Assembly (NCBI GenBank): GCA_020161265.1
Contig: JAIUOC010000002.1
Location: 248,001 to 312,000, forward strand
Direction of reading: 5' to 3'
Length of the DNA stretch: 64,000 nucleotides
From: Chloroflexota bacterium
GTDB taxonomy: Bacteria; Chloroflexota; Chloroflexia; Chloroflexales; Herpetosiphonaceae
Part shown: positions 45,598-55,222 of the stretch, piece after piece
Layout: each line of letters begins with the position of its first letter
How positions within the stretch are numbered: position 1 is the first letter of the stretch
The notes under the pieces: model-generated
Seen by the model: only the letters and a program-made list of their open reading frames with translations
Told to the model about the DNA's origin: nothing
Database searches by the model: none
Program-made: the position numbers and the translations under genes

Positions 45598-46953
45598 TTA
45601 TGTCAATAAATTTCGTAGCCGTGCCGCCAAACGATCAAGCAACGGCGCATCGTCATCAACTAAGCCAAGTTGGGCGGCTTTATGGCCAATCGTTTGGGCG
45701 ACTGAATGCTGGATGGTTACAGTATTAATATCCCACAATGGATCACGTTGTGGCTCCAAACGCGGCCAGCCTTGCACGCGACTCAGGTGATCAGCATAGC
45801 CTCGTGCGGCCAAGGGCAAACTATGTTTTTCAGCCACATAGCGGCGAGCATTGGTTTCCATGGCCTCGCGTAGCGCCACATCGGCCCATAAACGCTGAGC
45901 ATAGGCCGCGATTAAAGCAACTTCATCGCGATCAACGGGCACATGGGCCACCACATCGGCGGGCAATTCGCTGAAGGTAGCAATATCGCTGACTAGAACT
46001 GCGCGGCCAGCACCCAACAAGCGCAGCAAACTGGCCGAAGTCTCGCCAGCCGAAGGGTAGCGCCCATTAAAACAGAGATCAGCTGCAGCAACATAGCGAT
46101 TAAAATCAGCATGATCAACATAGCCCGTGACTTGGACGCTCTCGCCAAGCTGCAAGCGTTGGAGCAAGGCCTTGAGATCGTAGCTTGGCGAGACGCTGCC
46201 AACCAATATATAGCGTGCATCGGGATAGGTACGGCGAAATTGGGCAAAAGCCTGAAGCGCCTGTTCAATTCGTTTGTAGGGGTTGATATGGCCAAAACTA
46301 GCCCAAATCGGAATTTCAGCGGGCAATTGGAGCGCTTGCCGAGCGGCCAAACGATCAGGGGCTGGTAGCAAAGGAACACCCATTGGCACTAGCGAAGTCG
46401 CCAAATTGGGGCGTTGTTGCTGCACCCGCTCAAGCACATATTGGCTATGGGCAATTAGGCTGCTGGCTTGGGCAATCACTGGCTCAGAAAGCGGAAAATC
46501 GAACACTGCATCGCCAAGTTGACCACGCTCCATGCGTTGGGCAATGCTTGTGCCTTGTTCAGCATAATAGTGTTGCATCAATTGGCGGTAGTTCGCCACA
46601 TTTTTCAAACGATTGGCAGCATGCCACAGCATTAAATGGTGTAAAACATAATCGTGCAGCACCACAATTCCAGGCAAGCTTTGCAAACTTTGCCAAAAAC
46701 GGCTGTGGGCGGGGCTATTGCCCATATGATAGATAATTGCATCGAAAGGTTGCCGTGCATGCTGCTTGGCTAAATCGCCAATGCGGATAATCGGCAGTTT
46801 CGCGAGCAGCTGTTGATTGGTCGGCTGAACCTCAGCATCAACCACCAACGTCAGATCAACATACTGCCCCAAGTAGGGCAATAATTCCTCGCTATAATCC
46901 GAAATACCCGATTCAACTGGATTGACTGGAGTGCAAAAAGCCACACGCTGCAT
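45598..46953 (-). CDS. Glycosyltransferase family 4
   Basis: GT-B fold, retaining glycosyltransferase of about 451 residues. N-terminal half: VAFCTPVNPVESGISDYSEELLPYL, with the Gly-rich acceptor loop after the first strand. C-terminal half: ASFGHINPYKRIEQALQAFAQF and YVDHADFNRYVAAADLCFNGRYPSAGETSASLLRLLGAGRAVLVSD, the nucleotide-sugar site with the E(x7)E-like region. ATG 46953 with GAGG seven bases upstream is preferred to the start at 46965. It lies 25 bases downstream of mobA on the same strand and convergent with cruF. Sugar and acceptor unknown. Confidence 0.85.
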   Translation of the reverse strand: MQRVAFCTPVNPVESGISDYSEELLPYLGQYVDLTLVVDAEVQPTNQQLLAKLPIIRIGDLAKQHARQPFDAIIYHMGNSPAHSRFWQSLQSLPGIVVLHDYVLHHLMLWHAANRLKNVANYRQLMQHYYAEQGTSIAQRMERGQLGDAVFDFPLSEPVIAQASSLIAHSQYVLERVQQQRPNLATSLVPMGVPLLPAPDRLAARQALQLPAEIPIWASFGHINPYKRIEQALQAFAQFRRTYPDARYILVGSVSPSYDLKALLQRLQLGESVQVTGYVDHADFNRYVAAADLCFNGRYPSAGETSASLLRLLGAGRAVLVSDIATFSELPADVVAHVPVDRDEVALIAAYAQRLWADVALREAMETNARRYVAEKHSLPLAARGYADHLSRVQGWPRLEPQRDPLWDINTVTIQHSVAQTIGHKAAQLGLVDDDAPLLDRLAARLRNLLT

Positions 46954-46978
46954 GACAAGCCTCAACTAGCATTTTGGC

Positions 46979-47590
46979 CTATAGTACCTTAAGTGCTGCC
47001 AGTTGGTGCAAATCATCCAAGCGATTGAGATTATGTAAATGTTGATACCATGGGCTAGTGCTGGCAATTGGCCAAATTTGGGGCTGGAATTGCTCAATCA
47101 GTTGGGTTAATCGATAGTGCCCAGCGGCCAAGGCTTGCTCAAAGTGGGGCAAGCACGCCCGTTGATAGAGCGCACACAATGGTTCCCAACCACCCTGCTG
47201 TTGCGAATCGGCTTGGCGTTGCGGCACGACTGCCAAGCCATGGCGTGGCTGAGCTATTAATTCGTGCAGCAATTCAGTTGAGAGCAAAGGCAAATCGGCG
47301 GCTAGTACCAACGTCCATTCAGTGGCAAGCAGGCCCATGCCCGCTACAATTCCGGCTAGTGGTCCAGCATCAGGTACAGCATCTTGAAGCAATGGAACAC
47401 TTAATTCAAGCCACTCAGCCGAATCGTTTAAGCTTATGATAACTTGATCGCATACTGTTTGAGCAACTGCCAGTGTGTATTCGAGCAAGGTTGGGCCATG
47501 CTCGCCCCACAAACGCAGGCGGCGTTTATCACTGCCAAAACGCCGCGCCTTGCCACCAGCAATAATCAAACAACCAAGCTCAGCCATCAT
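46979..47590 (-). CDS. mobA: Molybdenum cofactor guanylyltransferase
   Basis: Attaches GMP to molybdopterin to form the MGD cofactor. The nucleotide-binding start CLIIAGGKARRFGSDKRRL, the DAVPDAGPLAGIVAGM loop and the metal Asp in VLAADLPLLS are the MobA signatures. Length 203 residues. Two start codons (47590, 47587) both fit; the first overlaps the stop of the CHAT gene as ATGA. No other molybdopterin gene is nearby, so this location beside a CHAT protein and a glycosyltransferase looks incidental or newly assembled. Confidence 0.9.
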   Translation of the reverse strand: MMAELGCLIIAGGKARRFGSDKRRLRLWGEHGPTLLEYTLAVAQTVCDQVIISLNDSAEWLELSVPLLQDAVPDAGPLAGIVAGMGLLATEWTLVLAADLPLLSTELLHELIAQPRHGLAVVPQRQADSQQQGGWEPLCALYQRACLPHFEQALAAGHYRLTQLIEQFQPQIWPIASTSPWYQHLHNLNRLDDLHQLAALKVL

Positions 47591-49092
47591 TTGCTCAATT
47601 CAGCAATGCGCTTTTGAATTTCTGTAATATCTTGGAGCAAGCCATCGCGTTGATTTAAGAGATTAATCGGCTTATTGATACCATGGCGTTGCAGTTCCAG
47701 CTCCGTTTCATGGAGAGTGCGCTGCTTCAGAGCCAATAGTTCACGGGCATTCGCCAGCGCCTGTTGCTGATCATTGGCTGAATGTGGAGTATTTGGCTGA
47801 GTAGTGCCATGATTGGTCGTTGTTTGATTCAAATCACCAGCAACCACATTACCGAAAGAGAAATTACCGCCACTAAAGGTGTTGCCACTGCCCATGAAAT
47901 TATTAATACTGTTGCCACTTGTAGGTGGTGTTGCGGGCGGAGCGGTTTCGACAGCCGGAGCAGTGGTGGGAGTTACCACCTGATTGCTTGGCGCTAGAGG
48001 ATTGGGAATATTGAACAGCACGCCATCATCAGCCCGCATATAGAGCGTTGCCAAGCCCCAATCAAGCTGGCCAAAGCCATAGGCAATAATCGATTTGCGC
48101 CCTTCAGCAACACAGGCATCAATTGGCGTTCCTGTTGCGAGTACCCGATAAAATTCTTCAGCAAAAGCCTTGCCTGCTGTATCTAAAATTGATGATTGCA
48201 TGGCGACAACCGCTGGAATATTGGCCGCCATCAGGGCTGGAGCAATCCCACGCAGCAAGGCAGTTGAGGAAACCGTGCTAGTTTTACAAGCATTCAACAC
48301 CACCAAGCGTACCGAGGTATTGCGCAAGAGCGTTGCTAATGTGCGAGCAGTTGAAAGATGTTTTTTGCCATTGCCATCATCGAGAATTAATGCCCCGGTT
48401 GTGCCTTGGAAATCGCCATGACCGACATAATGCAAAATATGTGGTCGCCATTCACGCACAAGCCGCTGGAGTTTGGGCGCAGTTAATTGAGTTTCTTCAA
48501 TAATTTCAACTTGATTTTGGGTAACCAACGGCTCTAACGATCGATGAATCGCCGCTAATTCGCCTTGAATATCGACTGGATGGGTGCTCGCCATTTCAGC
48601 TGGCAAGGATCCTACTAAGGCGATCCGTAATTTTTCTTGGCCCAAACTCAAGACTGGCACCGATTCAGGGAAGCTCAAAAATCGACAGATTGAATGATCG
48701 GTTGCCAGGGGAATTCCCGCACTGTCGCAGGCAAACTCCCATGGAATGGTGGCAACTGTCGCTAAAGCAGGGTTGTTGGCATCAATATTGAGTTTAATTC
48801 GCAATGATTGACCTTGAGCGCGAGCTGTCTCACGGGCTGCCGTAAATAACGCCCAAATTTTGCCTTTTAGTAATGTTTCGTAGAGCACAATTCCAAAATC
48901 AATCACCTGATCTTCAGTCAGCGGGGTGTTATAGTCCAAGGATGTTTGAAACGCTTGATAGCGTGGATCATCAACGGGCAAAATCAGGCTATCGCTATCT
49001 TGCATGCCTTTGGCAGTGCGCCCATGCACCACAAAACTATTTTCAGCATCTTTTGGGTTGATCGTTAATTCAAAGTCGGCATAGCTACTCAT
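47587..49092 (-). CDS. CHAT-domain caspase-like protein with Gly/Asn-rich linker and coiled coil
   Basis: A 501-residue protein with an N-terminal beta-rich region (1-110), a CHAT peptidase domain (about 135-370) and a C-terminal tail. The catalytic dyad is His225 (HYVGHGDF) and Cys269 (LNACKTS), in the typical spacing for clan CD CHAT enzymes. After a Pro/Thr linker comes a Gly/Asn repeat region (NNFMGSGNTFSGGNFSFGN, then VVAGDLNQ) and a coiled coil to the end (ARELLALKQRTLHETELELQ). CHAT proteases act in bacterial conflict systems and regulated proteolysis; no NLR or gasdermin partner is adjacent. ATG 49092 is chosen, with GGAG ten bases upstream. The gene is coupled to mobA. Confidence 0.82.
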   Translation of the reverse strand: MSSYADFELTINPKDAENSFVVHGRTAKGMQDSDSLILPVDDPRYQAFQTSLDYNTPLTEDQVIDFGIVLYETLLKGKIWALFTAARETARAQGQSLRIKLNIDANNPALATVATIPWEFACDSAGIPLATDHSICRFLSFPESVPVLSLGQEKLRIALVGSLPAEMASTHPVDIQGELAAIHRSLEPLVTQNQVEIIEETQLTAPKLQRLVREWRPHILHYVGHGDFQGTTGALILDDGNGKKHLSTARTLATLLRNTSVRLVVLNACKTSTVSSTALLRGIAPALMAANIPAVVAMQSSILDTAGKAFAEEFYRVLATGTPIDACVAEGRKSIIAYGFGQLDWGLATLYMRADDGVLFNIPNPLAPSNQVVTPTTAPAVETAPPATPPTSGNSINNFMGSGNTFSGGNFSFGNVVAGDLNQTTTNHGTTQPNTPHSANDQQQALANARELLALKQRTLHETELELQRHGINKPINLLNQRDGLLQDITEIQKRIAELSK

Positions 49093-49271
49093 ACGCAACA
49101 ACTCCATAGCGCTACAGTGCGAAACTAGCAGCATCATACACTTAAAGGGCTTGTTGGGGCAAGAGTGGGCTGAGCCATTAAAACCATCAAAGAATTAGTT
49201 GTTTTTTGCGGTTAGTAGCAGCATCGGCAAGCACATGGCGTTTATGGTTTGGCACAATTGCTTAAATAATA

Positions 49272-49310
49272 GCTAGACGAGCCAATCACCTAATTGATAG
49301 CTCGTCCAGC
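49272..49310 (-). terminator. Probable terminator after M16 protease gene
   Basis: On the minus strand GCTGGACGAGC pairs with GCTCGTCTAGC (one G-T pair), 17-base loop, followed by a TATTATTT stretch; it lies about 30 bases past the protease stop. Confidence 0.65.
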
Positions 49311-49342
49311 TTAAATTAACTTTCGGATGTTACCAACCAAAC

Positions 49343-51973
49343 TTAGACGGCTGGACCAGCCACACCAATCACATAGCGTTCGCTGGAAAGCAAGCGTTTG
49401 GCGGCAGCATGAATCTGCTCAAGCGTAACTGAGCCAATAATCTCAGGATAGCGCTGCACATAATCGAGGCCTAAATTGTAGCGCTCGATATTCAGCAACA
49501 TATTGGCAATCCCACTATTGGCCTCAAGGCTAATCCCCAACATCCCCGTGAGGTAGGCCACTGAATCGCTGCGTTCGAGTTCGCTAATCCCTTCAGCCAA
49601 CAAACGATCAACTTCCTCTTGAATGGCACTCAGTGCGCGATCAACATTTTTGGCGTTGATCCCAGCATAGATGATCCATGCGCCAGCCCCAACATCGGCA
49701 TCAATTCGGCTGGTGGCATAATAGGCGAGGCCTTGTTTATCGCGTACATTTTCGCCTAAACGCCCCATCAACCCCAATTGGCCAAGCACCAAATTAGCCA
49801 TCATCGCTGCATAGAAATCAGGATCAGCGCGGGCTAAACCTGGCACAGCCCAAACCAAGTCGGATTGGGTTTTGCCTGCAACCTCGATCTCGCGGCGCAG
49901 CACGCTGGGCGGCAGATCAACGCTTGGTACGGCAGTCGTTGGTGGTTCGCCTTGACCTTGCCAATCGCCAAACCAGCGCTCAACCTCGGCCAAAATCGTT
50001 GCTTCGTCAATGTCGCCAACAATTGCAATTGTGGTTGCAGCAGGGTGATAGCGCTTGGCAAAGGCGGCAAGATCAGCAGTGGTAATCCCAGGCACGGTAT
50101 CTAACGAGCCATTGGGTGAAAAATAATAAGGATGATCGCTGGGATACAGTTGCTCCCGCGCAGCTTTGGAGGCTTGCGAACGGGTATCTTGCTCACTTTG
50201 GCGCAGCATGGTGGTAAATTGGGTGCGCAAACGCTCGATTTCTCGCTCAGGGAAGGTTGGGTTGCGCAGCACATCAGCCAATAATTCTAAAATTAACGGG
50301 GCATCATCGCTCAAGGCTTTGCCCCCAAACGAAGTGGTGTGGCGGCCTGCGCTAGCTGAAATCGAGCAGCCACGATCTTCGGTGAGGTTAGTAATATCGT
50401 GGAAAGTACGGCTGGTTGTGCCACGATTGAGTGCGGCGGCGGTAAACACGGCCACTCCATTTAATGCGCTTGGTTCATGGATTTGGCCCAGCGCAATTTC
50501 GCCCTGAATGCTAACAGTTGGGCTATTTGGATTGCGCTGCAATAACACCACAATGCCATTGCTCAGCACATGGCGGGTTGCTTGAGGTGCATTGTTGGCG
50601 GCAGCAGTGGCTTCAGATTCAGCCGCCTTGGCATCATAAAAACTCAAGGCTGGGTGAAATGTACGGGCAGTTGGGGTAATTTGGCCACCGCCACTGCTAT
50701 TGCTTGGTGTAAAGACCCCAACATTGCGCTTTTGTGGGGCCAGATAATGCTGGGCCACTCGTTGAACATCGGCAGCAGTCACCGCTGCAATCTCTTCCAA
50801 CGAACTATCGGCCCGTTCATAGGAATCGAGGGTTTGCCACATGCCCAGCATCATCGCTTGATTGCTGATTCGTTCGAGGCTATAGGCTTGTTGGGCACGC
50901 ACTTGGCGCTGAATTTTATGCAATTCAGCCTCGCTAATTGGTGTTTGTTGCAGTTTTTCAATTTCAGTGTAGAGCGCTTGCTCAACTTGTTCGACTGTAC
51001 GATCAGGCCGCACGGTTGCCCCAATTTCAAATAAAAATGGATCAAGCGTCGCCATAAACGATGAATATGCGCCAGTTGCTAATTCGCCCTCAACTAAGGC
51101 GCGATACAAACGGGCTGAGCGATTGGTTTGAGCGCCACCGCCTGTAAACGAAGGCGATTTACCACCCGTCAACACTGCATCGAGCACAGTCAAGGCGGCC
51201 CAATCAGGCGAGGTGGCTGGTGGGGCATGGAAGGCAATTTGAATCATTGAGTTGGGGCCAGGTCGCGAAACATGCACGCGGCGTTCGCCCTGTTGTTCTG
51301 GCTCCTCGCCGCGCACTTCGGGCAAGGGCAAGCCTTGGGGAATCGAACCGTACAATGCTTCAATTTGTTTGAGCACTTCATCGGTATTGAATGCCCCGAC
51401 GACCACCAAAACCGCGTTGTTAGGAGCATAAAAGGTTTTGTAGTGGGTGTATAAATCTTCGCGGGTCATGGCGCGTAGGTCGCTCTTCCAGCCAATAACC
51501 CCATTGCGATAGGGATGGACTTTGAAGGCAGTTGAACGTAACTCTTCATCAAGCCAAAAACTGGGGCTGTTTTCGTTGCCCTCACGCTCCGAAATAATGA
51601 CCGTGCGTTCAGAAGCAACTTCATCAGGATCAAATGATGAATTGACCATGCGATCGGCTTCGATTTGCAACCCCAAGCTGAGGCGATCAGCGGGCAAGGT
51701 TTCATAATAGGCGGTGTAATCGATCCAAGTAAAGCCATTGAATGTACCGCCATTGCGGGCAATCGTGGCATCAAATGCGCCTTTGGGCATCGATGGCGTG
51801 CCTTTGAACAACATATGCTCACACCAGTGCGAAATGCCCGAAATGCCCACTCGTTCATTGCGCCCACCAACTTTATACCAAATCCAATTGGTCGCGATTG
51901 GCGCGGTATGCACCTCGCGGGTGAGCACCGTCAAGCCATTGGGTAGCCGATGAAGATTGGTTGCAAGTGTCAT
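49343..51973 (-). CDS. M16 family metallopeptidase, single-chain active/inactive pair
   Basis: An 876-residue zinc protease related to mitochondrial processing peptidase and PqqF. The N-terminal half carries the inverted zinc motif HWCEH (His49, Glu52, His53) and the downstream Glu region SEREGNENSP. The C-terminal half repeats the fold (starting near RHVLSNGIVVLLQRNPNSPTV) but has no HxxEH, so it should form the closing half of the clam shell. Many Chloroflexota encode the two halves as separate genes; here they are fused. No signal peptide is evident. It is the first gene on this minus-strand run and ends at a hairpin. Confidence 0.9.
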   Translation of the reverse strand: MTLATNLHRLPNGLTVLTREVHTAPIATNWIWYKVGGRNERVGISGISHWCEHMLFKGTPSMPKGAFDATIARNGGTFNGFTWIDYTAYYETLPADRLSLGLQIEADRMVNSSFDPDEVASERTVIISEREGNENSPSFWLDEELRSTAFKVHPYRNGVIGWKSDLRAMTREDLYTHYKTFYAPNNAVLVVVGAFNTDEVLKQIEALYGSIPQGLPLPEVRGEEPEQQGERRVHVSRPGPNSMIQIAFHAPPATSPDWAALTVLDAVLTGGKSPSFTGGGAQTNRSARLYRALVEGELATGAYSSFMATLDPFLFEIGATVRPDRTVEQVEQALYTEIEKLQQTPISEAELHKIQRQVRAQQAYSLERISNQAMMLGMWQTLDSYERADSSLEEIAAVTAADVQRVAQHYLAPQKRNVGVFTPSNSSGGGQITPTARTFHPALSFYDAKAAESEATAAANNAPQATRHVLSNGIVVLLQRNPNSPTVSIQGEIALGQIHEPSALNGVAVFTAAALNRGTTSRTFHDITNLTEDRGCSISASAGRHTTSFGGKALSDDAPLILELLADVLRNPTFPEREIERLRTQFTTMLRQSEQDTRSQASKAAREQLYPSDHPYYFSPNGSLDTVPGITTADLAAFAKRYHPAATTIAIVGDIDEATILAEVERWFGDWQGQGEPPTTAVPSVDLPPSVLRREIEVAGKTQSDLVWAVPGLARADPDFYAAMMANLVLGQLGLMGRLGENVRDKQGLAYYATSRIDADVGAGAWIIYAGINAKNVDRALSAIQEEVDRLLAEGISELERSDSVAYLTGMLGISLEANSGIANMLLNIERYNLGLDYVQRYPEIIGSVTLEQIHAAAKRLLSSERYVIGVAGPAV

Positions 51974-52227
51974 TCAGCTGTCTCCTGCAAAAGAAACCTG
52001 TAGGTATTATAGGGCCGAAAAGCAGGCTGTGCCGCTTGCAAGCTATTAACATTGGCAGACCTAATTCACACCAAAAGGGGATTCAGTACGGGCGCATAAA
52101 CAGGATTGCGAGCATGATTATTCTAGGCTATGATGAGTTTAGCCCTTGGTAATCAACTAAATGCTTCAGCGCCACTCTGATCAATCGCCGTGTTCGATCA
52201 ATGGTGCCTCTCCAACGGAGCCTATCG

Positions 52228-53055
52228 ATGCAATCTATTCTTGAGCATATTCAAGCGCACCTTGATCGCTACGTCACCACCGCCACTGATCGTGTCTTCG
52301 CAGCCAAAATTAATCTGTATCGTAGCTTTGGCTATGATCAATTGCAAACCTCAATTCGCTATGCCTATATGGCCTTTGTGAGCGATCTCAGCGCTGGCAA
52401 GGTTGAGGCGATGCCCAATTTTCTGATGCGGATTGGCCCGCAACGCGCTGAACAAGGCGCAACCGTCGAAGATATTTTGTTCGGCATCAATATGGGCGTT
52501 GAAGTGATTACTGAAGATCTGAATGCGACGTTTGCCGATAATCCTGCTGGATTATTGTGGTGGATGCAACAGATGCATGCGATTGTCTACACTGGGGCGA
52601 TGAAACTCTCCGATACAATTCTCAAAGCGCGGGAACAGCATATTCGTGATCAGGCCAGTCAAATTGCCGAATTTTCGACCCCAATTATTCCACTTTCGCA
52701 AGGGGTGTTAGTTGTGCCGTTGATTGGGGTTTTGGGCGAACAACGCGCCAGCCGCATTACCGAAGCCTTATTGCAGCGCATCAGCGAGGAGCAAGCCTCA
52801 ACCGTGTTAATCGATGTAACTGGGGTTCCGGTCGTTGATACTCAAGTTGCCCACAACTTAATTCAATCGGCGCAGGCAGCCAAATTAGTTGGAGCCGAAG
52901 TCTTGTTGGTGGGCATTCGGCCTGAAATGGCTCAAACGTTGGTGCAACTTGGGGTAAATTTGCAGGGCGTGCGCACCCAAGGCACGTTGCAAGCTGGGGT
53001 TGAATATGCCTTTGAACGCCAGAAACGCCAAAACGCCAAGCCAATGCGCCGCTAA
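52228..53055 (+). CDS. RsbR-like protein with STAS domain
   Basis: A 275-residue protein. The N-terminal part (1-150) is all-helical and resembles RsbR/RsbT co-antagonist sensor domains. The STAS domain (about 160-270) has IPLSQGVLVVPLIGVLGEQRA and STVLIDVTGVPVVDTQVAHNL, where the Thr after Val is the usual phosphorylation site in RsbR/RsbS. Such proteins form stressosomes that regulate kinases and anti-sigma factors. I start it at ATG 52228, with GGAG nine bases upstream, not at 52201. It is transcribed alone, divergent from the M16 protease gene; partner RsbS or RsbT genes are not in the window. Confidence 0.85.
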   Translation: MQSILEHIQAHLDRYVTTATDRVFAAKINLYRSFGYDQLQTSIRYAYMAFVSDLSAGKVEAMPNFLMRIGPQRAEQGATVEDILFGINMGVEVITEDLNATFADNPAGLLWWMQQMHAIVYTGAMKLSDTILKAREQHIRDQASQIAEFSTPIIPLSQGVLVVPLIGVLGEQRASRITEALLQRISEEQASTVLIDVTGVPVVDTQVAHNLIQSAQAAKLVGAEVLLVGIRPEMAQTLVQLGVNLQGVRTQGTLQAGVEYAFERQKRQNAKPMRR

Positions 53056-53089
53056 CTCAAGCCCAAATCTGCCCCAAATTGGTAGTACA

Positions 53090-53183
53090 ATGAGTGCCAA
53101 CAGAACCTGTGTGCGGCTCAGCGCCGAGTTGTTGCTGGGTTCTCTCGCTGTAGCAGCCAGTTTGTGGCCGTGAGGGAGCATTC
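53090..53183 (+). promoter_or_regulatory. Possibly structured leader of MalY-like gene
   Basis: Several short pairings are possible: AGAACC with GGTTCT, CGGC with GCCG, CTGG with CCAG and GCTG with CAGC. They do not match a riboswitch family I recognise. A GTGAGGGAGC Shine-Dalgarno precedes the ATG. Confidence 0.25.
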
Positions 53184-54365
53184 ATGATCACTGCGGATTT
53201 CTTTGATCAAGTGATTGATCGAGTTAACACCAATTCGGTAAAGTGGGATATGCGCGAGCAATTCTTGGGTGGTGCTGATGTGCTGCCTTTATGGGTTGCA
53301 GATATGGATTTTCGTTCGCCGCCAGCGGTGACAGCAGCACTGATCGAGCGAGCACAACACCCAATTTATGGCTATGCAGCGCGGCCTGAGCGCATGTTCA
53401 AAGCCATTCAAACGTGGAACCAAACCCGCCACAACTGGGAAATTCCTCAAGAGCAGATCGTGATTAATCCCGGGGTCGTGTTTGCATTAAATGTCGCTGT
53501 GCGGGCGTTTACCCAAGCTGGCGATGGGATTATTGTTCAGCCACCAGTCTATGCGCCGTTTTATGGTGCAATCAGCGACAATGGCCGCACGCTGATCGAA
53601 AACCGCTTGCTCGAAGTCGATGGTCGCTACCAGATTGATTTTGCCGACCTTGAGGCCAAACTCGCTCAAGCCAAAATGCTGGTTTTGTGTAGCCCGCATA
53701 ATCCAGTTGGCCGGGTTTGGAACGCCGATGAACTAAATCGGATTGCCGATTTGTGTTTGCAACATAATGTGCTCGTGGTGAGCGACGAAATTCACTGTGA
53801 TTTGGCTCTGTTTGCTGAATTCACCCCGCTTGGCCGTTTGCGCCCCGATTTGGCTGACCAGCTGATTACCTTGGCTGCTCCCAGCAAAACCTTCAATTTA
53901 CCTGGCTTAACGACTTCGTATGGCGTGATTGCCAATGAGGAGCATCGCCAGCGTTACGAAGCCGAAAAAGGCCGCAGCGGCTATCATGTTGGCACGGTTT
54001 TTGGCGATATTGGCCTAGCGGTGGCCTATGAATCGGGTACTGAATGGCTCGATGCGCTGCACGACTATCTGCGTGAAAACTATCGCCTGATCGAACAAAC
54101 TTTTGCTGATAATCCATTGGTACGACTAACCCCACTCGAAGGCACCTACTTGGCTTGGCTCGATTTTCGGGCAACTGGCTGGAGCGAAGAAGAACTAACT
54201 GAGCGGTTTCGCACCCATGCCAAAGTTGGGCCAGAAAAAGGCGGCTTGTATGGCGAAGTTGGCTTGGGCTTTTGGCGGGTCAATTTTGCCACGCCGCGCT
54301 CGTTGCTAGCCGAAGGGTTACGGCGTATGCAATTGGCGTTAGAGAGCATAGAACATAGAGCATAG
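53184..54365 (+). CDS. MalY/PatB-type PLP-dependent C-S lyase
   Basis: Fold-type I aminotransferase-family enzyme, most like cystathionine beta-lyase (MalY/PatB), which releases homocysteine from cystathionine or ammonia and pyruvate from other C-S substrates. PLP Lys lies in SKTFNLPG; PLLWVADMDFRSPP and SPHNPVGRVW are the family motifs. The length of 393 residues is normal. It has the acidic DxxFRSPP N-terminal region of the MalY branch rather than a true transaminase. The gene follows the STAS gene by 130 bases and may be read from its own promoter. The substrate is inferred from the family. Confidence 0.88.
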   Translation: MITADFFDQVIDRVNTNSVKWDMREQFLGGADVLPLWVADMDFRSPPAVTAALIERAQHPIYGYAARPERMFKAIQTWNQTRHNWEIPQEQIVINPGVVFALNVAVRAFTQAGDGIIVQPPVYAPFYGAISDNGRTLIENRLLEVDGRYQIDFADLEAKLAQAKMLVLCSPHNPVGRVWNADELNRIADLCLQHNVLVVSDEIHCDLALFAEFTPLGRLRPDLADQLITLAAPSKTFNLPGLTTSYGVIANEEHRQRYEAEKGRSGYHVGTVFGDIGLAVAYESGTEWLDALHDYLRENYRLIEQTFADNPLVRLTPLEGTYLAWLDFRATGWSEEELTERFRTHAKVGPEKGGLYGEVGLGFWRVNFATPRSLLAEGLRRMQLALESIEHRA

Positions 54366-54452
54366 ATGAAGGCCATTGACCGTTGGCTATGGGCTATTGG
54401 CTATTGGAACAGACTTGAAGCTTACAATAGTTAACTGAGCGAGAATGAAAAG

Positions 54453-54482
54453 CAGCCCGAGATTCGATTGAATCTCGGGCTG
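54453..54482 (-). terminator. Terminator of ricin-domain gene
   Basis: Perfect 13-base-pair stem CAGCCCGAGATTC / GAATCTCGGGCTG with a four-base loop. Minus-strand flank is CTTTTCA, so it most likely ends the minus-strand gene and may also slow the plus-strand read-through. Confidence 0.8.
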
Positions 54483-54515
54483 TTGGGCTTGGAAGGGCTT
54501 CAAGTTTTCTTAGAA

Positions 54516-55073
54516 CTAGTAATCTTGCCAGAGTAACGTAGGTTTATTTTCCCAATTATTGCAAGATACTTGCAAAATCCGAATTGCGTCAGCGCTTGAA
54601 CCTTGCGATGGTTGCAAACATAAATTACTTTTCACCGATACGATGGAGTAGCTAGAACCCTTATATTTAAAGATCCAGCGCTGATTATTACCGCTATGAC
54701 AGCCCCATTGAACTATCCGTGCACCAACTGCATCTGAATCGTTGTAAATATCAAGGCATTTGCCAATTTGGCCGCTATAAGTTTTGATTTGAAAGGTATC
54801 ATAACCATTATGTGTGCCACCATCATACACAAAATCAAATTGTTCGTTAGCATCATTGTTACATGGCCATTGAATAATATCGGCACCATTATTTTGTGAG
54901 CCGCCATAAACATTCATACACTTTCCCGTGCCATTATTACGAATGCGAGAAACAAAAGCTTTATCAGGTGCTGATTTATCGCGTGATTGAGCGAGGCTGG
55001 AGGAACTGCCAATATGGTTAAAAATTGTGAGCAACATTCCGAGCAGTAACCATCCATACATCCGTTTGTTCAT
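54516..55073 (-). CDS. Secreted ricin-type beta-trefoil lectin protein
   Basis: A 185-residue exported protein. A signal peptide (YGWLLLGMLLTIFNHIGSSSSLAQ) is followed by a single ricin B / CBM13 beta-trefoil (about 40-185). The three repeats carry GKCMNVYGGSQNNGADIIQWPC, GKCLDIYNDSDAVGARIVQWGC...NQRWIF and NLCLQPSQGSSADAIRILQVSC; the QxW motif is clear in the second. It should bind a sugar ligand outside the cell. It has no catalytic domain. It lies downstream of a duplicated promoter block and the first LuxR-like gene. Its leader is about 190 bases long and contains a start-stop element. Confidence 0.85.
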   Translation of the reverse strand: MNKRMYGWLLLGMLLTIFNHIGSSSSLAQSRDKSAPDKAFVSRIRNNGTGKCMNVYGGSQNNGADIIQWPCNNDANEQFDFVYDGGTHNGYDTFQIKTYSGQIGKCLDIYNDSDAVGARIVQWGCHSGNNQRWIFKYKGSSYSIVSVKSNLCLQPSQGSSADAIRILQVSCNNWENKPTLLWQDY

Positions 55074-55222
55074 GCTAAAGACTCCAAATCTATAAAAATT
55101 CAGCTCAAATGGCCGTAAACCCTGCGATTAATTGAGTGGTCTAGGATCGATTGATGGATGGTGGCGGATGGTGAGCGGATTGTTGATGGTAGTAGATGAT
55201 CAATCGAAGCCAACAATAATGT

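Noticed and set aside
53056-53183. SAM riboswitch in the MalY leader
   Set aside because: No match to conserved SAM-I, SAM-II or SAH motifs could be seen, so only a generic structured leader is reported.
54366-54420. GGCTATTGGCTATTGG repeats between the lyase and lectin genes
   Set aside because: Short and imperfect; a related string occurs in the hairpin at 58157-58213, but two occurrences are not enough to call a repeat family.
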